NCBI RefSeq assembly: GCF_004348345.1
Contig: NZ_SMJZ01000066.1
Location: 1 to 40,244, forward strand
Direction: 5' to 3'
Origin: Nonomuraea longispora
GTDB lineage: Bacteria; Actinomycetota; Actinomycetes; Streptosporangiales; Streptosporangiaceae
Length of the DNA stretch: 40,244 nt
The position numbers were made by a program, and so were the translations under genes. Positions 23,332 to 32,139 of the stretch are shown in pieces. The stretch's first letter is position 1. Every line of letters begins with the position of its first letter. A model generated the notes under the pieces. The model searched no databases. It had not been told where the DNA came from and saw nothing but the letters and a program-made list of their open reading frames with translations.

Positions 23332-23760
23332 CGTACATATCAGGTCAAGCGGCGACTGGGTAGGGGGCGGGCTGCTCGCAGCGGCGGTGTCCTGTGCGCA
23401 CTTGTCATCGTGCACCATCGCATTCGCAAAGGCGATGTGGATCAGCTTGCGCGATCGTCAAATAGTGTCCGGATTCTGTGACATTTGCCCCAGGTGCGGC
23501 GCTGTACAGCGGATCTTGGGAGGGGGTGTTTCAGCAGGTGAAGCCGGTGGTCCGAGGGCACCCGGGGAGGGGTCGCCGACTAATGCGCTTGACCTGACCG
23601 TTACGCCGAACGGTTTCTACCCGTTACATTTTTACATATATTCTGCGCTCTGATCGCCATCTCGGCGTCAAGTGGATTTCACCATGCGAGATGGGTTTAC
23701 GTTGCGAGGGCGCCTCTCCGGTCGGAAGTCCGCGCCCACGGTCAGCGCGAACGGAGAGTA
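23332..23760. other. Intergenic region upstream of the Opp/Dpp operon
   Basis: Lower GC than its surroundings and no convincing gene. At 23598-23613 there is an inverted repeat CCGTT-N6-AACGG, and CCGTTAC recurs at 23621. TTGACC at 23589 and the AT-rich TACATTTTTACATATATT (23624-23641) suggest promoter elements, but I could not fix one -35/-10 pair. The leader near the start codon carries ACGGAGAG just before ATG 23761. Confidence 0.4.
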
Positions 23761-24738
23761 ATGGGCAAGTACCTGCTCCGCAGGTTGGCAATAAACGTGA
23801 TCTTGGTCGCCCTGGCGGCCAGTCTGGCGTACATGCTCGCGGCCACCACCATGAACCCGCGGGGGGCGTACGAGGGTCGCCAGCCACCGGTGGCAGAGGC
23901 GGTCATCGACGCGACGCTCGATGAGTACAACCTGAACGACAAGACCCCGGTGCTCGTCCGTTACGGCACGTGGGCCAAGGGCGTCGTCACTGGAGACTTC
24001 GGCCGCACGTGGAACGGCGGCTCGGTCAACAACGAGATGGGCCGGCGGATCATGGTCAGCCTACGGCTGCTGCTCATCGGCACGCTGGTCGGTTTCGCCG
24101 TCGGTGTGGCGCTGGGCGCGATCTCGGCGGTGAAGCAGTACAAACTCACCGACCGGTTCATCGGGGTCAGCTCCTTCGTGATCATGGCCGTTCCGGTGTT
24201 CGTGCTGGCCACTCTGCTCGCGATCGCGACGTACAACCTGAACAGAGGACTGGGGTTCTCGCTCATCGAGTACACCGGCGAGTACAACCCCCGGTTGTCC
24301 GGCTTCGACCAGTTCCTCAACCGGCTGAACCACCTGATCCTGCCGACGATCTCGCTCAGCCTGGGCCTGATCGCCTTCTACAGCCGCATCCAGCGCAACA
24401 TGATGCTCGACGTGCTCAACCAGGACTTCGTCCGCACCGCCATGGCCAAGGGGCTGAGACGCAGGACGGCGCTGACCAAACACGCGCTGCGCACCGCGCT
24501 GATCCCCGCCGCCACCTACTTCGCCTTCGCGTTCGGGACGATGTTCACCGGTGCCACCTTCACCGAGAAGATCTTCGCCTGGCACGGCATGGGCGCCTGG
24601 CTGGTCGACTCGATCAACCAGAACGACGTCAACTCCGTCGCCGCGGTGACCTTCTTCACCGCCGTCTGTGTGTTGTTCGCCGCCTTCCTGTCGGACCTGC
24701 TGGTGGCGGCCCTCGATCCTCGGGTGCGGGTGAGCTGA
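23761..24738 (+). CDS. Opp/Dpp-type ABC transporter permease, DppB-like
   Basis: 325-residue inner-membrane permease of the peptide/opine/nickel/oligosaccharide importer family. The N-terminal helix 'LLRRLAINVILVALAASLAYML' is followed by the large external loop with 'YGTWAKGVVTGDFGRTW', typical of DppB/OppB. The cytoplasmic EAA loop reads 'DFVRTAMAKGLRRRTALTKH' and then 'ALRTALIP'. Six membrane spans can be counted. ATG 23761 has GGAGAG at ideal spacing. It is the first gene of a four-gene operon (two permeases, fused ATPase, binding protein). The substrate is not evident; family 5 systems import peptides but also plant oligosaccharides. Confidence 0.94.
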   Translation: MGKYLLRRLAINVILVALAASLAYMLAATTMNPRGAYEGRQPPVAEAVIDATLDEYNLNDKTPVLVRYGTWAKGVVTGDFGRTWNGGSVNNEMGRRIMVSLRLLLIGTLVGFAVGVALGAISAVKQYKLTDRFIGVSSFVIMAVPVFVLATLLAIATYNLNRGLGFSLIEYTGEYNPRLSGFDQFLNRLNHLILPTISLSLGLIAFYSRIQRNMMLDVLNQDFVRTAMAKGLRRRTALTKHALRTALIPAATYFAFAFGTMFTGATFTEKIFAWHGMGAWLVDSINQNDVNSVAAVTFFTAVCVLFAAFLSDLLVAALDPRVRVS

Positions 24739-24739
24739 C

Positions 24740-25582
24740 ATGCGATCGAAAGTCGTCCTGCGGCGCCTGCTCCGCAACAAGCAGGCCCGTTATGGCTCCA
24801 TCGCCCTGATCGTGCTGGTGGCCCTGGCCTACCTCGGGCCGTTCGTCGGCCCGTACGACTGGACCGACAAGGACTTCCTGGCCTTCCTGTCGCCCCCCGG
24901 CGGCGACCACTGGTGGGGCACCACCACGATCGGCCAGGACATGTACGCGGTCACGCTCCGCGGCATGCAGAAGTCGATCCTCATCGGCCTGCTCGTGGCG
25001 CTCATCTCCACAGGGCTCGCCGCGATCGTGGGCGCGTTCGCCGGATATTTCGGCGGCTGGGTGGACAAGACGCTCATGTGGGGTGTGGACCTGCTGCTGG
25101 TCCTGCCGAGCTTCCTGATCATCGCCATCATCTCGCCGCGGCTGCGGGAGGGCGCCTCCTGGCTCTGGTTCGTGGCGCTGCTCGCCGCGTTCTCCTGGAT
25201 GATCACCTCCAGGGTGGTGCGCAGCATGACGCTCTCGCTCCGCGAGCGGGAGTACGTGCAGGCCGCCGTCTACATGGGCATCCCCCGCTGGAAGATCATC
25301 TTCCGGCACATCGTGCCCAACCTGTCCTCGTTGCTGATCATCGATGCCACGCTCAACGTCAGCGGCGCGATCATCGGCGAGGCCGCGCTGTCCTTCTTCG
25401 GCTTCGGCATCCAGCCGCCCGACGTCTCGCTCGGCACGCTGATCGCGGAGGGTTCCCGCAACGCCACCGGCTACCCCTGGCTGTTCGCCTTCCCCGCGGG
25501 CCTGCTGGTGCTGCTCGTGCTCAGCGTGAACATGATCGGCGACGGCCTGCGTGACGCACTCGACCCGGGGAGCAACTCGTGA
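24740..25582 (+). CDS. Opp/Dpp-type ABC transporter permease, DppC-like
   Basis: 280-residue partner permease. The N-terminal part has the OppC_N helix ('YGSIALIVLVALAYLGPFVG') and the motif 'WWGTTTIGQDMYAVTLRGMQ', a version of the DppC 'GTDxxGRD' signature. The EAA loop is 'REREYVQAAVYMGIPRWKII' followed by 'FRHIVPN', and 'EAALSFFGFGIQPPDVSLG' is the strongly conserved C-terminal segment. ATG 24740 is separated from the previous stop by one base. Its stop overlaps the GTG of the ATPase gene (GTGA). It forms the channel with the DppB-like protein. Confidence 0.95.
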   Translation: MRSKVVLRRLLRNKQARYGSIALIVLVALAYLGPFVGPYDWTDKDFLAFLSPPGGDHWWGTTTIGQDMYAVTLRGMQKSILIGLLVALISTGLAAIVGAFAGYFGGWVDKTLMWGVDLLLVLPSFLIIAIISPRLREGASWLWFVALLAAFSWMITSRVVRSMTLSLREREYVQAAVYMGIPRWKIIFRHIVPNLSSLLIIDATLNVSGAIIGEAALSFFGFGIQPPDVSLGTLIAEGSRNATGYPWLFAFPAGLLVLLVLSVNMIGDGLRDALDPGSNS

Positions 25583-27648
25583 GCATCTTGGAGGTCAGGG
25601 ACCTCACCGTCACCTTCCCCGGCGGCATCCAGGCCGTGCGCGGCGTCAGCTACGAGGTCGAGCGCGGCGAGGTGCTCGGCATCGTCGGCGAGTCCGGCTC
25701 GGGCAAGTCCGTCACCTCTCTCGCCGTCATGGGCCTGCTGCCGACGAACGCCGTGGTCAGCGGCTCGGTCAAGCTGCACGGCCGGGAACTGCTCGGCATG
25801 AAGGAAGACGAGCAGATCAAGGTACGCGGCAAGACGATCAGCATGATCTTCCAGGATCCGCTGTCGGCGTTCACGCCCGTCTACACCATCGGCGACCAGA
25901 TCGCCGAGGCCGTCCGCGTCCACCAGAGCGTCGGCAAGGACAAGGCCGCCAAGCGCGCCGTCGAACTGCTCGACCTGGTCGGCATCCCCAACCCGGGCCT
26001 GCGGGCCAAGGCGTTCCCGCACGAGTTCTCCGGCGGCATGCGGCAGCGCGCCATGATCGCCATGGCCATCGCCAACGACCCCGACCTGCTCATCTGCGAC
26101 GAGCCCACCACGGCGCTCGACGTGACCATCCAGGCCCAGGTGCTGGAGGTGCTGAAGACCGCCCAGCAGGAGACCGGTGCCGGCATCGTGATGATCACCC
26201 ACGACCTGGGCGTCATCGCCGGCATGGCCGACCGGGTGGTCGTCATGTACGCGGGCCGCCCGGTCGAGCAGGGCCCCGTGGACGACATCTACTACCGGCC
26301 GCGGATGCCGTACACGATGGGTCTGCTCGCCTCGATCCCCAGGATCGACGGCGAGGAGGGCCCGCTCGTGCCCATCGACGGCAACCCGCCGTCGCCGGCG
26401 TCGCTGCCGCCCGGCTGCCCCTTCGCGCCGCGCTGCCCGATGAAGGTGGACATGTGCGACGACGAGGAGCCGCCGCTGACGCCGTTCGGCAGCGGCCGCC
26501 ACGTGGCGTGCATCCGTTCGCACGAGATCGAGCACAAGGGCCTGACCGGGGCGGACGTGTTCCCGGTGCCGGTCATCCCGCCCAACGAGGTGGTCAGGGT
26601 GCCGCGTGCCGAGCGCCCCACCGTGCTCGAACTCGACGCCATGACCAAGCACTATCCGCTGCTGAAGGGCGCGATCGTCAAGCGCCGCGTCGGCACCGTC
26701 TACGCCGTCGACGGCATCAGCTTCGACATCGCGCAGGGCGAGACGCTGGCCCTGGTCGGCGAGTCCGGCTGCGGCAAGACCACCACCCTGCAGCAGATCA
26801 TGCAGTTGCAGCCGCCGGAGGGCGGCCGGGTCGTGGTGCTCGGCAAGGACAGCGCCACACTCGACAAGGCGGGCCGCAAGAGCCTCCGCGGCGACCTGCA
26901 GATCGTCTTCCAGGACCCGATGGCCGCGCTCGACCCGCGCATGCCGGTCGGCGACATCATCGCCGAGCCGCTGCGGGCGCACGGCGAGAAGGACGTGCGC
27001 GCCAAGGTCGAGGAACTGCTGGTACTCGTCGGGCTCGCCGCCGAGCACGCCGAGCGCTACCCCCAGCAGTTCTCCGGCGGCCAGCGGCAGCGCATCGGCA
27101 TCGCCCGCGCGCTCGCGCTGGAGCCGAAACTGCTGGTGCTGGACGAGCCGGTCTCCGCACTCGACGTGTCCATCCAGGCAGGCGTGATCAACCTGTTGGA
27201 CGAGCTGAAGAGCAGGCTCGGCCTGTCCTACCTGTTCGTGGCGCACGACCTGGCCGTGGTCAGGCACCTCGCCGACCGCGTGGCCGTCATGTACCTGGGC
27301 AAGATCGCCGAGATCGGTACGGTCGAGAACGTCTACGACCGTCCGGCGCACCCGTACACGCAGGCCCTGCTGTCGGCGATCCCGCTGCCCGACCCCGAGA
27401 TGGAACGCACCCGCAAGCGGATCCTGCTCGAAGGCGACCTGCCCAGCCCGGCCGACCCGCCGTCCGGATGCAGGTTCCGCACCCGCTGCCCCAAATTCGC
27501 CGTGCTCAGCGAGGCGGAGCAGCGGCGGTGTGTGGACGAGGAACCCTCGGTTGCCCGGCTGGCGAACGTCGTCGACCACGGCGCCGCCTGTCACTACGCG
27601 GAGGAAGTCGAGGTCATCACGGCCTCGGACAATCAGGAGGAAGAGTGA
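25579..27648 (+). CDS. Fused dipeptide/oligopeptide-type ABC ATPase (DppD-DppF)
   Basis: 689-residue protein with two complete ATP-binding cassettes, combining the roles of separate DppD and DppF subunits. Cassette 1: Walker A GESGSGKS (37-44), signature 'FSGGMRQRAMIAMAIA', Walker B 'LLICDEPTTALD', H-loop 'ITHDLGV'. Cassette 2: Walker A GESGCGKTT (about 393-401), signature 'FSGGQRQRIGIARALA', Walker B 'LLVLDEPVSALD', H-loop 'VAHDLAV'. Each cassette is followed by the oligopeptide-family C-terminal Cys motif ('GCPFAPRCPMKVDMC' and 'GCRFRTRCPKFAVL'). GTG 25579 overlaps the permease stop. The 3' end carries AGGAGG that serves the next gene. All catalytic motifs look intact. Confidence 0.95.
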   Translation: MSILEVRDLTVTFPGGIQAVRGVSYEVERGEVLGIVGESGSGKSVTSLAVMGLLPTNAVVSGSVKLHGRELLGMKEDEQIKVRGKTISMIFQDPLSAFTPVYTIGDQIAEAVRVHQSVGKDKAAKRAVELLDLVGIPNPGLRAKAFPHEFSGGMRQRAMIAMAIANDPDLLICDEPTTALDVTIQAQVLEVLKTAQQETGAGIVMITHDLGVIAGMADRVVVMYAGRPVEQGPVDDIYYRPRMPYTMGLLASIPRIDGEEGPLVPIDGNPPSPASLPPGCPFAPRCPMKVDMCDDEEPPLTPFGSGRHVACIRSHEIEHKGLTGADVFPVPVIPPNEVVRVPRAERPTVLELDAMTKHYPLLKGAIVKRRVGTVYAVDGISFDIAQGETLALVGESGCGKTTTLQQIMQLQPPEGGRVVVLGKDSATLDKAGRKSLRGDLQIVFQDPMAALDPRMPVGDIIAEPLRAHGEKDVRAKVEELLVLVGLAAEHAERYPQQFSGGQRQRIGIARALALEPKLLVLDEPVSALDVSIQAGVINLLDELKSRLGLSYLFVAHDLAVVRHLADRVAVMYLGKIAEIGTVENVYDRPAHPYTQALLSAIPLPDPEMERTRKRILLEGDLPSPADPPSGCRFRTRCPKFAVLSEAEQRRCVDEEPSVARLANVVDHGAACHYAEEVEVITASDNQEEE

Positions 27649-29357
27649 AGGTTCGATACCGTGCGGCCGCAGGGCTGACGGTCCTGGCCATGGCCGTCGC
27701 GGCCTGCGGTGGCGGCGGCGAGACCAACCAACCGAACGCCGAGCAGTCGAAGCAGGCTCAGCAGCAGATGTCGGAGACCCCGGCCATCAGCATCAACCCC
27801 GTCCCGTACGAGCAGGTCAAGGACGGCGGCACGCTGACCCTCCCTGTCGGCCAGTGGCCGAGCCAGTGGAACGGCAACCACGTGGACGGCAACCAGGCCG
27901 ACACCGCGGAGATGCTCGACACGATCATGCCGATGCTGATGGTCTCCGACGAAGAAGCCAACTTCACGGCCAACCCTGACTACCTGACCGACGTGAAGAA
28001 CGAGACGTTGGACGGCAAGCAGGTCGTCACCTACACGCTCAACGAGAAGGCCACCTGGTCCGACGGCACGCCGATGACGTGGGAGGACCTCGAGGCCGCG
28101 TGGAAGGCCAACAACGGCGAGAACAAGAAGTTCAAGCCGGCCTCCACGGACGGCTGGGACCGGATCGAGTCGGTGAAGAAGGGCGACAGCGACAAGGTTG
28201 CGATCATCACCTTCTCCAGGCCGTTCCCCGAGTGGCAGGGCCTGTTCTCCCGGTCGCCGCACCTCATGCCGGCCAAGCACATGAAGTCGCCTGAGGCGTA
28301 CGACAAGGACTACCTGCAGAAGATCCCGGTCACCGCGGGCCCCTTCAAGGTCGAGAAGATCGACGAGGGCACCAAGACGCTCACCGTCGTGCGTGACGAC
28401 AAGTGGTGGGGCAAGAAGGCCAAGCTCGACAAGGTCATCTTCCGGACGATCGAGACCCCCGCGGCGCAGGTCAACGCCTTCGCCAACGGCGAGCTCGACA
28501 TGGTGGAGATCCCGCCGGGCAGCCCCGCGGACCTGAAGCGTGCCAAGGAAGTCCAGAACGTCGACATCCGCAAGGCGCTCAGCCCCAACTGGCGGCACAT
28601 CACCGTCAACAACCAGAGCGAGTTCTTGAAGGACAAGAACGTCCGGCACGCGGTCGCGTACGCCATCAACCGGGACGTGATCACGCAGTCCGACCTGAAG
28701 GACATGGACTGGCCGCTGCAGACGCTCGGCAACCACGTCTTCATGAACAACCACAAGGGCTACGTCGACAACTCCGGCGACCTCGGCAAGTACAACCTGG
28801 AGAAGGCCAAGCAGCTGCTCGACGCGGCCGGCTGGAAGCAGGAGGCAGAGGGCCAGCTCCGCAAGAAGGACGGCAAGGAGATGAAGCTCACCTTCGTCGT
28901 CCCGGCGGGCGTGCCGTATGCGAAGACGGAGGGCGAGCTCACCCAGGCCATGCTCAAGGAGGCGGGCATCGGCCTGACCATCCGGCCGGTCCCCGATGAC
29001 AAGTTCTTCACCGACTTCATCATCAAGGGTGACTTCGACCTGGTGCCGTTCTCCTGGATCGGCACGCCGCTCCCGATCGGCAGCCTGGCGCAGATCTACA
29101 AGACCGGCTCCGAGAGCAACTTCCCGAAGGCCAGCGACCCGGCCATGGACGAGGCCATCGAGGCCGCGGTGAGCGAGACGGACCCGGCCAAGGCCATCGA
29201 GCTGGCCAACGCCGCCGACAAGCTCATCTGGGACATGGTGCACACGATCCCGCTGTACCAGCGCCCTGACATCCAGGCGGCCAAGAAGACCCTCGCCAAC
29301 CTCGGCGCCGAGGGCTACAAGTTCTACGACTGGACCGCGGTCGGCTTCACCGGCTGA
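27645..29357 (+). CDS. Family 5 ABC transporter substrate-binding lipoprotein
   Basis: 570-residue extracellular binding protein (SBP_bac_5). The lipoprotein signal 'AAAGLTVLAMAVAACGGGG' has the lipobox Val-Ala-Ala-Cys. The mature protein contains the family's 'YTLNEKATWSDGTPMTWEDL' segment, 'VTAGPFKVEKI', and 'VRHAVAYAINRDVITQ'. GTG 27645 overlaps the ATPase TGA (GTGA) and is served by AGGAGG. Lys usage is noticeably higher than in neighbouring genes, as expected for an exported soluble domain. It is the last gene of the operon, closed by a hairpin terminator. Ligand could be a peptide or an oligosaccharide. Confidence 0.95.
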   Translation: MKVRYRAAAGLTVLAMAVAACGGGGETNQPNAEQSKQAQQQMSETPAISINPVPYEQVKDGGTLTLPVGQWPSQWNGNHVDGNQADTAEMLDTIMPMLMVSDEEANFTANPDYLTDVKNETLDGKQVVTYTLNEKATWSDGTPMTWEDLEAAWKANNGENKKFKPASTDGWDRIESVKKGDSDKVAIITFSRPFPEWQGLFSRSPHLMPAKHMKSPEAYDKDYLQKIPVTAGPFKVEKIDEGTKTLTVVRDDKWWGKKAKLDKVIFRTIETPAAQVNAFANGELDMVEIPPGSPADLKRAKEVQNVDIRKALSPNWRHITVNNQSEFLKDKNVRHAVAYAINRDVITQSDLKDMDWPLQTLGNHVFMNNHKGYVDNSGDLGKYNLEKAKQLLDAAGWKQEAEGQLRKKDGKEMKLTFVVPAGVPYAKTEGELTQAMLKEAGIGLTIRPVPDDKFFTDFIIKGDFDLVPFSWIGTPLPIGSLAQIYKTGSESNFPKASDPAMDEAIEAAVSETDPAKAIELANAADKLIWDMVHTIPLYQRPDIQAAKKTLANLGAEGYKFYDWTAVGFTG

Positions 29358-29371
29358 TCCTCGCGCACGAA

Positions 29372-29407
29372 GAAACCCCCGGCAGGGCCTGCCCCGCCGG
29401 GGGTTTC
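29372..29407. terminator. Strong intrinsic-type terminator after the Opp/Dpp operon
   Basis: GAAACCCCCGGC (29372-29383) pairs perfectly with GCCGGGGGTTTC (29396-29407), loop 12 nt. The stem is GC-rich with a short T-run on the plus strand (GGGGGTTTC), and is 15 nt after the stop codon. Confidence 0.88.
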
Positions 29408-29640
29408 GCGTGTCCGCGGAGCCGGTTGGCCGGCTCTGCGGCCATCGGGTAGGGTCGTGCCTTGAATCGGTGCTTTCGGTCGCTACGAAGGCATGGTGGT
29501 GTGGCGAGCGCCCGGAGGCGTCGCCGGAGGAGCAGGAAGGAGCGAGGAGCGTATGACCGCCCGCTGGGTGGCTGCCGTGAGCAGCATTCGTTCCTCTGCC
29601 CGCCCGTACCCTGCCCGCCGCACACGACCGGAGCACACGC

Positions 29641-30144
29641 ATGACCGACGACCTCACCCTGCGCGCCGAGACACCCGGTGACGAGACGGCGATCAGGGCC
29701 GTGACCGCGGCCGCCTTCGGCAAGCCGGAGGAGGCCGACCTCGTCGAGGCGCTGCGCCGCGACCCGGCCTGGATCCCCGCCCTGTCCCGGGTGGCGGTCA
29801 CCGGCGGCCGCGTCGTCGCCCACGCCCTGCTCACCCGCTGCCACGTCGGCGAGACACCCGCGCTCGCCCTGGGCCCGGTCGCGGTCGCGCCCGAGGTGCA
29901 GCGCCAGGGGCTCGGCACGCTGGTCGTCGAGGACGCGCTGCGGGAGGCGCGGGAACGCGGCGGAAGCGCCGTGGCCGTGCTCGGGCACCCCGCGTACTAT
30001 CCGCGCTTCGGCTTCACCACCGCCTCCCGCCACGGCATCGGCGTCGCCTTCGACGTGCCCGACGAGGCGTTGATGGCCATGTCGCTGGACGGCGAGCCGC
30101 TGCCGTCCGGCACGATCCGCTACGCGCCTCCGTTCGGCGTCTGA
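29641..30144 (+). CDS. GNAT-family N-acetyltransferase
   Basis: 167-residue acetyl-CoA-dependent acyltransferase of the YhbS-like (COG3153) subgroup. The cofactor motif is 'LGPVAVAPEVQRQGLGTLVV', with Gln/Arg-x-x-Gly-x-Gly/Ala pattern for pyrophosphate binding, followed by 'AVLGHPAYYPRFGF', the hallmark of this subgroup. ATG 29641 has CGGAG about 8 nt upstream. It stands alone, between the Opp terminator and a second hairpin at 30151. The 233 nt before it contain no other gene that I can support. The acceptor substrate is unknown. Confidence 0.92.
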   Translation: MTDDLTLRAETPGDETAIRAVTAAAFGKPEEADLVEALRRDPAWIPALSRVAVTGGRVVAHALLTRCHVGETPALALGPVAVAPEVQRQGLGTLVVEDALREARERGGSAVAVLGHPAYYPRFGFTTASRHGIGVAFDVPDEALMAMSLDGEPLPSGTIRYAPPFGV

Positions 30145-30150
30145 CGACAA

Positions 30151-30187
30151 CCGCGGGCGCCACCGTCCACGGCGGTGGCGCCCGCGG
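30151..30187. terminator. Bidirectional hairpin between convergent genes
   Basis: CCGCGGGCGCCACCG (30151-30165) pairs over 15 bp with CGGTGGCGCCCGCGG (30173-30187), loop 7 nt. It fills the gap between the GNAT gene and the convergent NAD(P)-binding gene, 3 nt from the latter's stop. There is no T-run. Confidence 0.75.
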
Positions 30188-30190
30188 GGA

Positions 30191-31027
30191 TCAGCGCCGG
30201 AACTCGCGCAGCGTGGTCGGTGGCCGGCCGCCGTAGCGTTCGATGCTCTCCGTGACGCGGTAGAGCGGGTGGTCGCCCGGCCCGATGAGGCGGAAGATCG
30301 CCCACAGGTGGGTCAGGTGCTCGACGGTGTACGGGTCGCCGTACTTCTTCATGGCCCTGGCCTTCCACTCCTCGGGCGGCACGTCCGCGTACGGCAGCCC
30401 GAAGGCGTCGGCCACCTCGCCGATCGTCGCCATCTGCCCCGTCACCAGGCACACCGGGTCGGCGGGCACCGGGTCGAGGAGCAGCCCCGCGGCCACCCTG
30501 GCCACGTCGGCGCCGGCGACCAGGGGGATGCGGGTGTCGGGCGGACCGAGCGGGAGCGCCAGCCGGTCGCCGTCGGCTGCCACGGCCAGGTTCTCGAAGA
30601 ACACTGCGGCCCGCAGGTGCACCGCGCCCACGCCGGCCCGGTCGAGGACCTGCTCGGCCACCCAGTGCCGGCGCATACGGGGCGTCAGTGCCTCGGGCGA
30701 GGCGTCCAGCTGCGACACCTCGACGACCCGGTCCAGCCCTTCCTCCCTGGCCGCCGCCGCCAGCACGGCCGTGGCGTCCAGCAGACCCGCCGTCACCGGG
30801 TAGGTGAGGAACGCCCGGCGCACGCCGCGCACGGCCGGGCGTACGGAGGTGATCTCCCGCAGGTCGCCCACCACCACCTCCGCGCCGCGCTCGCGCAGCG
30901 CGTCGGCCCGGTGGTCGTCGGAGTGCACGAACGCCCGCACCTGCGCGCCGCGCTCCAGCAGCAGCTCGGCGACGTGCCGGCCGGTCGATCCCTGCGGCCC
31001 GCCGGCCGCGCCCGTGACGAGGATCAT
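30191..31027 (-). CDS. NmrA-like NAD(P)-binding protein
   Basis: 278-residue atypical SDR of the NmrA/quinone-oxidoreductase-2 type. It begins with the dinucleotide motif in 'MILVTGAAGGPQGSTGRHVA', in which the Gly-rich loop is lengthened relative to the usual TGATGxxG; 'VRAFVHSDDH' follows strand 2, as in NADP-linked members. 'FLTYPVTAG' and 'VSQLDASPEA' are at usual places, and the C-terminal half is family-like. No Tyr-x-x-x-Lys pair is present, so it may sense cofactor or reduce small quinones. ATG 31027 overlaps the upstream TGA (ATGA) with GGAGGAG before it. It is cotranscribed with the saccharopine-dehydrogenase-like gene under the TetR regulator. Confidence 0.88.
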   Translation of the reverse strand: MILVTGAAGGPQGSTGRHVAELLLERGAQVRAFVHSDDHRADALRERGAEVVVGDLREITSVRPAVRGVRRAFLTYPVTAGLLDATAVLAAAAREEGLDRVVEVSQLDASPEALTPRMRRHWVAEQVLDRAGVGAVHLRAAVFFENLAVAADGDRLALPLGPPDTRIPLVAGADVARVAAGLLLDPVPADPVCLVTGQMATIGEVADAFGLPYADVPPEEWKARAMKKYGDPYTVEHLTHLWAIFRLIGPGDHPLYRVTESIERYGGRPPTTLREFRR

Positions 31028-32055
31028 CGCTCCTCCGGCAGGGTCAGGGTGAACAGGCCGAGCCGCTCCAGGTCGCGCAGGAACGGTCCGGCGGGGAACG
31101 CCTCGGCCGGGCCGTACACGCCGGGGGAGCCGGGGCCGTCGCCGTCGGCCAGGCGTACGGCGGCCTCCACGGACGTCAGCGCGCTCATCCGCCACAGGTC
31201 ACGGCCGCTCGCCTGCCCGGCGCGGCCCCCGTCCGCGGTGATCACCTGCGTGGCCACGGTGAAGTCGGAGCCCGCCCTGGCGGCGGCATCGGCGTGCTCG
31301 CTGGTGAACACCTGCTCCTCCTGGAACGTGTGCGCCGTGAGCTGCGCCTCGACCTGCCGCGCCGGCACGTGCCTGGGCACGGTCAGCACCTCGGAGAACG
31401 GGACGGGCGCGATCATCGTGCGCGGGCCCAGCGGCGGGGGGAACGGGAAGACGGCGTTGCGCGGCTCGACGTAGCCGATGTGCTGGGCGCCGTCCGTGTA
31501 GGTGATCCGCCGGGTGTCGGCGAACAGCAGCTCCGCGGTGCTCTTGGCGCCCGTGGTCAGCCGCCAGCCGCTCACCGCGTACGCGGTGATCACCCGGTCG
31601 ATGTCCGTCATGCCCGCCGACACGGCGCCGGCGAGCAGGTCGCCCAGGCCGCCGTAGAAGCTCATGGCGGTGACCATGGTGATGCCCGCCCGGCGGGCCG
31701 GCCCGGACATGGCGTCCAACATCCACTTCGTGTGGTGCTGCTCCAGGGCGTGGTCCACGTAGTGGCACCCGCCCTCCGCCGCGGCGGTGGCGACGGGTGC
31801 GCCGGTGTGCGTGAACGGGCCCGCGCAGTGGATCAGCACGGCCGCCTGCTCGGCGAGCCGGCGTAACGCGCCGGGGTCGTCGAGCGTGGCCCGGTGCACG
31901 CGCGCGCCTCCGAGCTCGTCGGACAGGGCCTTAAGCGCGCCCTCGTCGCGCCCGGCCAGGACGACCCGGCGGCCGCGGGCGTGGAGCTCGGCCGCCACCA
32001 GGCGCCCGGTGTGACCGGTGGCGCCGTAGACGGCGATGTGCTGCGGTGCGGACAC
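31024..32055 (-). CDS. Saccharopine dehydrogenase-like NAD(P)-binding protein
   Basis: 343-residue protein of the saccharopine dehydrogenase / trans-acting enoyl reductase-like family. The N-terminal Rossmann motif is 'IAVYGATGHTGRLVAAELHA', followed by 'VVLAGRDEGALKALSDELG' and 'VLIHCAGPFTHTGAPVATAA' with 'CHYVDHALEQ', the characteristic Cys-His-Tyr-x-Asp segment. True saccharopine dehydrogenase is unlikely; actinomycete relatives reduce unsaturated lipids or are unassigned. GTG 32055 has GGAGGCGA upstream. It is the first gene of a two-gene operon whose promoter is shared with a TetR regulator and spanned by a 49-bp nested dyad, so derepression by a small molecule is expected. Confidence 0.88.
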   Translation of the reverse strand: MSAPQHIAVYGATGHTGRLVAAELHARGRRVVLAGRDEGALKALSDELGGARVHRATLDDPGALRRLAEQAAVLIHCAGPFTHTGAPVATAAAEGGCHYVDHALEQHHTKWMLDAMSGPARRAGITMVTAMSFYGGLGDLLAGAVSAGMTDIDRVITAYAVSGWRLTTGAKSTAELLFADTRRITYTDGAQHIGYVEPRNAVFPFPPPLGPRTMIAPVPFSEVLTVPRHVPARQVEAQLTAHTFQEEQVFTSEHADAAARAGSDFTVATQVITADGGRAGQASGRDLWRMSALTSVEAAVRLADGDGPGSPGVYGPAEAFPAGPFLRDLERLGLFTLTLPEER

Positions 32056-32072
32056 GGCTCGCCTCCATGTTC

Positions 32073-32121
32073 CATACTGTGAGTACGTAACTAGGCCTCG
32101 AAGTTACGTACCGCGAGTATG
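32073..32121. promoter_or_regulatory. Large nested dyad, TetR operator
   Basis: GTACGTAACT (32083-32092) and AGTTACGTAC (32102-32111) form a perfect 10-bp inverted repeat over a 9-nt spacer. Outside it CATACT (32073-32078) and AGTATG (32116-32121) form a second perfect pair with exactly the same centre (32097). The element fills the gap between the divergent TetR gene and the dehydrogenase-like gene, so it is the likely autoregulated operator, big enough for two dimers. Confidence 0.85.
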
Positions 32122-32139
32122 TACGTCAAGGGGAGAACG

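Noticed and set aside
23387..23653. Small plus-strand open frame before the Opp/Dpp operon
   Set aside because: No ribosome-binding site, composition is not protein-like, and it covers the probable promoter region.
29462..29644. Small Arg-rich open frames upstream of the GNAT gene
   Set aside because: No Shine-Dalgarno, Arg/Pro-rich out-of-frame type composition, and two overlapping frames are equally open.
27633..29918. Minus-strand open frame of about 760 codons opposite the family 5 binding protein
   Set aside because: Antisense shadow crossing a strong terminator, with no recognisable domain.
31024..32055. A genuine lysine-pathway saccharopine dehydrogenase
   Set aside because: Only the N-terminal Rossmann family similarity is visible; context (TetR, NmrA-like partner) does not fit lysine metabolism.
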